A stretch of DNA of 63,786 nucleotides from Chromatiales bacterium. GTDB taxonomy: Bacteria; Pseudomonadota; Gammaproteobacteria; Chromatiales; Chromatiaceae. The notes under the pieces are model-generated. The model was not told the origin of the DNA. It did not search any database and saw only the letters and a program-made list of their open reading frames with translations. The DNA lies in contig JAKSBX010000092.1 in NCBI GenBank assembly GCA_022360905.1, positions 1-63,786 on the forward strand, written 5' to 3'. Positions within the stretch are counted from its first letter, which is position 1; every line of letters starts with the position of its first letter. Made by a program: the position numbers and the translations under genes. Positions 60,990 to 63,786 of this stretch are shown piece by piece.

Positions 60990-63296
60990 CTATACCTTAC
61001 CACTATCACATGGATAAATATGCACGGGCACATATTTGTGATAAGGAGTTTTTGAGATTGGGTCACAATGATCTGAATCGGTAAGCATATTTATTTTCGG
61101 ACCGTTTTGCTTGATATGGCTTGACGTCGATGAGTCGGTATACTCGAAGCCATAACCATGAGGAAGGGAGACAAACCCTGGTTGCATTGCACGATCAATT
61201 TGAATGATTACCTTAATTTCGCCATTGGCAGATTTACACAAAGCAGGATCATTACTCTCCACACCAATTTTCGCAGCATCATCAGGATGAATTCTGAGAG
61301 CACCATCAAGATCCTTTTTTCTCCAATCCGGTGTTCGATAGATTTGATTGGCGTTATAAGCTCTTCGCTCTCCGGCGGCCAAAATAAATGGGTAACCTTC
61401 ATCAAGGTTGCTTTCATTAGCCAGACCCTGAAGGTCAGAATGCAATTCAGAAATATTTAAGATAATTTTCTTATTAGGCGTTCTCACCAAACCCCACACT
61501 TCTTCATATTTGTGTGCACTGATTTCCATCCCTGATCTTCTTTCTATGATCCGTTTGAATAGTCTTTCTCCCAGCATAAAGCGATTACCGGTTAATCCAG
61601 TACGTTTTATGGCGCTACGATACTTTTTTGCATACAGGTGCGCCACACCCCATAATGCAGCGGCATTTTGTGCTCCATCATGCATTGCTTTTCCAATGGT
61701 TGCGTACAGAACCATCAGTAAACTTTTCTTGTATTTTGGGAATAAAGCTAGATACCCAAACAAAAACAGAGGAAAGAGAAAAAGCTGGGGGTAACGTAGG
61801 TGAATTCCGGCTATGCGTTGTAGTATTGGAAATGATTTCGGAAACAGGCCCATAGCAACGAGAATGCGTCGGTATATTTCTGGCTCAGATAGAGTACTGC
61901 CCCCTTGCTCTACAATTGGCGCTCTCAATTGGAAATAGTTTGTAGGAAAATCCAGCGTAAAGAATGACGCTTCCCACTTTTCGAACTGCGATTGAGCTGG
62001 AAGTATGTAATGAGCCAGCTTGGCTGTCTCCGTATTGGCAACGTCTATCACTACCAGTAGTTCAAGCTTTTTAAAAGCGTTGATGTAGGCATTGCTGTCG
62101 GCTGCGGTCAGTATTGGATTTGCACTGTCAACAATCAGCGCACGTACTCTGTCCGGATGATCGGTATCAATTTCTGCAGGCAATATGTTGGGCGGGAAAA
62201 AGTGACTAATTGCGCTCATACCGGTTACTTTCGTGGTAATCCTGCTTTTATTCGAATCGTCGGAATGCCCAACAATCGGGACAAATTGTGTGTGCAGATT
62301 GTTGCCCCCTTTTATTGCAAAATTTCCGGTAACAAGAAAAAGTAGTTTTTCCAACCAGGAGTTAAGAGTACTGTGAATACTCTGCTGGATACCTAAATCG
62401 ACCCTAACACAGGCTTTTTCGGCGCTGGCGAAATCTCGGGCTATTTTTTGCACCGTGTTTTGATCTAGGCCTGTTTTATCGATGTACTCTTTTATAGGAA
62501 TCGTGTTAAACAGTGCCTTTATTTCATCAAACCCTTCTGTGTGCTCTTCTATAAATTCACGATCTTCCAAGCCTTCCTGAATAATCGTCCCCAACATCGC
62601 TGACATCAATAGTGCGTCAGTGCCGGGTTTGAGCTGCAAATGAATATCCGCTTTTTTGGCCGTTTCAGTTACTACCGGATCAATTACAACGATGGTTCTG
62701 TCGGGAGCTTTAACGATTTCATCAAGTACCCTACGCGCACGCGGGAAACCGTGAGACTGATAAGGGTTGGTTCCAATAAAAAGGATATAGTCGGCATGAT
62801 CTATATCTTCAGTAACATGACAGGATTGCTTACCAAATAGTTTTCCATTTACCCAGAAGTCACCAGTTTTCTCCTGTGCCAGAGCGGTATAGAGATAGGG
62901 CGTGCCAAGGCTGGAACGTAAGGATGAGCTGTAGATTTGGCATAGATGGTTTCCTTGGCCACCACCGCCATAATAGGCAATAGAATGGGAACCGTAGCTG
63001 TTATGAATATGCGCTAACTTGTCTGCAACCTCGCTGATAGCATCATCCCAACTTATTTTCCGGAATCCACCATCTTCCTTTTTTGATAGGGGCTGGGCGA
63101 GACGCCCTGAATGACTTTGATAATAATTCAACCGGGCCGCTTTCTGACAGATATAACCTTTGGATTTGGGGTTTTCCCTATCACCCTTGATTTTTTTTAG
63201 TTGGCCACCATCAACTTCCACTCTAATGCCACAATTGATACTGCATAATATGCAGGCTGTTGGCCAGGACGGCGTTTCGTTATCTATTTTTGTCAT
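60990..63296 (-). CDS. Molybdopterin-dependent oxidoreductase, AT-rich
   Basis: 768 residues, DMSO-reductase superfamily. An N-terminal cluster (TACILCSINCG, Cys-x2-Cys-x3-Cys, with a fourth Cys in KGYICQKA) would hold a [4Fe-4S] cluster. Next come AQEKTGDFWVNGKLFGKQSCHVTED (candidate Mo region; ligand not certain), IGTNPYQSHGFPRARR, and a C-terminal cofactor-binding domain (LAAGERRAYNANQIYRT). No signal peptide; a hydrophobic stretch (LFLFPLFLFGYLALF) lies at about residue 500. Sampled lines are about 40% GC versus about 55% for the neighbours, suggesting acquisition. It lacks adjacent Fe-S or membrane subunits, so it may work with a ferredoxin. Substrate unknown. Confidence 0.8.
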   Translation of the reverse strand: MTKIDNETPSWPTACILCSINCGIRVEVDGGQLKKIKGDRENPKSKGYICQKAARLNYYQSHSGRLAQPLSKKEDGGFRKISWDDAISEVADKLAHIHNSYGSHSIAYYGGGGQGNHLCQIYSSSLRSSLGTPYLYTALAQEKTGDFWVNGKLFGKQSCHVTEDIDHADYILFIGTNPYQSHGFPRARRVLDEIVKAPDRTIVVIDPVVTETAKKADIHLQLKPGTDALLMSAMLGTIIQEGLEDREFIEEHTEGFDEIKALFNTIPIKEYIDKTGLDQNTVQKIARDFASAEKACVRVDLGIQQSIHSTLNSWLEKLLFLVTGNFAIKGGNNLHTQFVPIVGHSDDSNKSRITTKVTGMSAISHFFPPNILPAEIDTDHPDRVRALIVDSANPILTAADSNAYINAFKKLELLVVIDVANTETAKLAHYILPAQSQFEKWEASFFTLDFPTNYFQLRAPIVEQGGSTLSEPEIYRRILVAMGLFPKSFPILQRIAGIHLRYPQLFLFPLFLFGYLALFPKYKKSLLMVLYATIGKAMHDGAQNAAALWGVAHLYAKKYRSAIKRTGLTGNRFMLGERLFKRIIERRSGMEISAHKYEEVWGLVRTPNKKIILNISELHSDLQGLANESNLDEGYPFILAAGERRAYNANQIYRTPDWRKKDLDGALRIHPDDAAKIGVESNDPALCKSANGEIKVIIQIDRAMQPGFVSLPHGYGFEYTDSSTSSHIKQNGPKINMLTDSDHCDPISKTPYHKYVPVHIYPCDSGKV

Positions 63297-63467
63297 TTCC
63301 TGTAAGGCACAACGACCAAGCTGTGTGAATGGAATTTTAGTAGTACCGCCTTGTTATACATTGATTTCATTCGCCTCTAATGACAGATCGAATGCAATAC
63401 CATTTTTCGGGAAGTCCCCGAACAAATCACTCACGTTGCAATTGAGTAAAATACAAAGCCCCTCGAT

Positions 63468-63786
63468 TCACTCCTTGGCCATCAGCCACACTGTCTGATA
63501 AGGGCGGAAACGCACACCATGCTCATCCATATCCGGCACCACCTGATGCAGGGCATCGAACCAACGGGTGTCAGACCCCCCGAGTGAGGAGACATCGACA
63601 GAGTTCAATTCGCCGGTCATATTATGGATGGCGAACACACGCTGTTCCCCATCCAAACTGACTCGCTCCAGGCCGAGCACCCCGTCAGGCATGTCGAGCA
63701 CCCGTTGCGGCGCATCGGGATGAAACGCCTTGATCCCGCTACGGATGCGCAAACGGCGGATATACTCCGGAAACACCTGACCCGCA
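63468..63786 (-). CDS. Sugar phosphorylase (GH13_18) C-terminal fragment, cut by the window
   Basis: 106 residues of the C-terminal end, open to the window edge; the true start lies beyond 63786. The visible part (FPEYIRRLRIRSGIKAFHPDAPQRVL, GVLGLERVS, RFRPYQTVWLMAKE) matches the C-terminal beta domain of sucrose-phosphorylase-like enzymes. With a glucosylglycerate synthase and phosphatase 2.6 kb away, glucosylglycerate phosphorylase is the favoured reading. Confidence 0.7.
   Translation of the reverse strand, partial: AGQVFPEYIRRLRIRSGIKAFHPDAPQRVLDMPDGVLGLERVSLDGEQRVFAIHNMTGELNSVDVSSLGGSDTRWFDALHQVVPDMDEHGVRFRPYQTVWLMAKE

Noticed and set aside
1-63786. tRNA, rRNA, CRISPR and prophage signals
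   Set aside because: I looked for clover-leaf ends (CCA, TTCRA), spaced direct repeats and phage structural genes by reading and saw none. A tRNAscan/CRISPR search would settle it.

Overview
The window looks like chromosomal DNA from a free-living or symbiotic gammaproteobacterium, probably a marine or sulfur/iron-cycling member of the Chromatiales type. This is inferred from a SUF iron-sulfur operon, c-type cytochromes including an outer-membrane porin-cytochrome of Cyc2 type, PEP-CTERM proteins with sigma-54-like promoters, several cyclic-di-GMP proteins, glucosylglycerate (compatible solute) genes and MetE/MetR. Hand-sampled lines are about 55% GC over most of the window, but clearly lower at about 33.4-35.8 kb and 61.0-63.4 kb. 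I saw no rRNA, tRNA, CRISPR array, phage block or transposase gene.

Layout. 0-6 kb: a PEP-CTERM protein, an SGNH hydrolase, small exported proteins, and a two-gene unit encoding a heme-bearing porin and a diheme cytochrome c. 6.2-12 kb: an ABC ATPase / FtsX permease / HlyD adaptor export system and a diguanylate cyclase. 12.3-14.9 kb: an exosortase-associated acyltransferase overlapping a ThiF/E1-like gene, then a SIMPL protein. 15.3-17.6 kb: an orphan sensor kinase with a PhnD/TtrS-like periplasmic sensor. 17.8-22.9 kb: sufB-C-D-T-A-E, led by a small membrane-protein ORF and an IscR-like operator, with no sufS. 24-31 kb: serine dehydratase, a HAD phosphatase, and a 1061-residue fusion of an RND/MMPL transporter with a cNMP-binding domain and a degenerate GGDEF domain. 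31-36 kb: a peptidoglycan-binding cysteine-hydrolase-like protein, a second PEP-CTERM protein, and an AT-rich pair of lipoproteins, one with ankyrin repeats.

36-42 kb: divergent metR/metE, a DRE-TIM aldolase, a DUF2057 protein and a DcaP-like porin. 43-54 kb: a double periplasmic-sensor GGDEF protein, an acyltransferase and a lipase, a calcium-repeat / beta-propeller lipoprotein, and a REC-REC-PAS-GGDEF-EAL protein. 54-58.5 kb: an RND efflux operon flanked by two copies of a 37-bp repeat; one copy is half of a 66-bp MITE-like palindrome. 58.9-63.8 kb: glucosyl-3-phosphoglycerate phosphatase and synthase, then, facing them, an AT-rich molybdopterin oxidoreductase and the end of a GH13_18 sugar phosphorylase that runs off the window.

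Themes: cyclic-di-GMP signalling (four GGDEF-containing proteins, one degenerate), envelope transport, Fe-S cluster assembly, and export of PEP-CTERM proteins under sigma-54. The most unusual objects are the RND-cNMP-GGDEF fusion, the acyltransferase/ThiF pair, the porin-cytochrome/diheme pair, the suf operon leader ORF with its IscR-like site, the paired sigma-54 promoters of the PEP-CTERM genes, and the repeat pair around the efflux operon.
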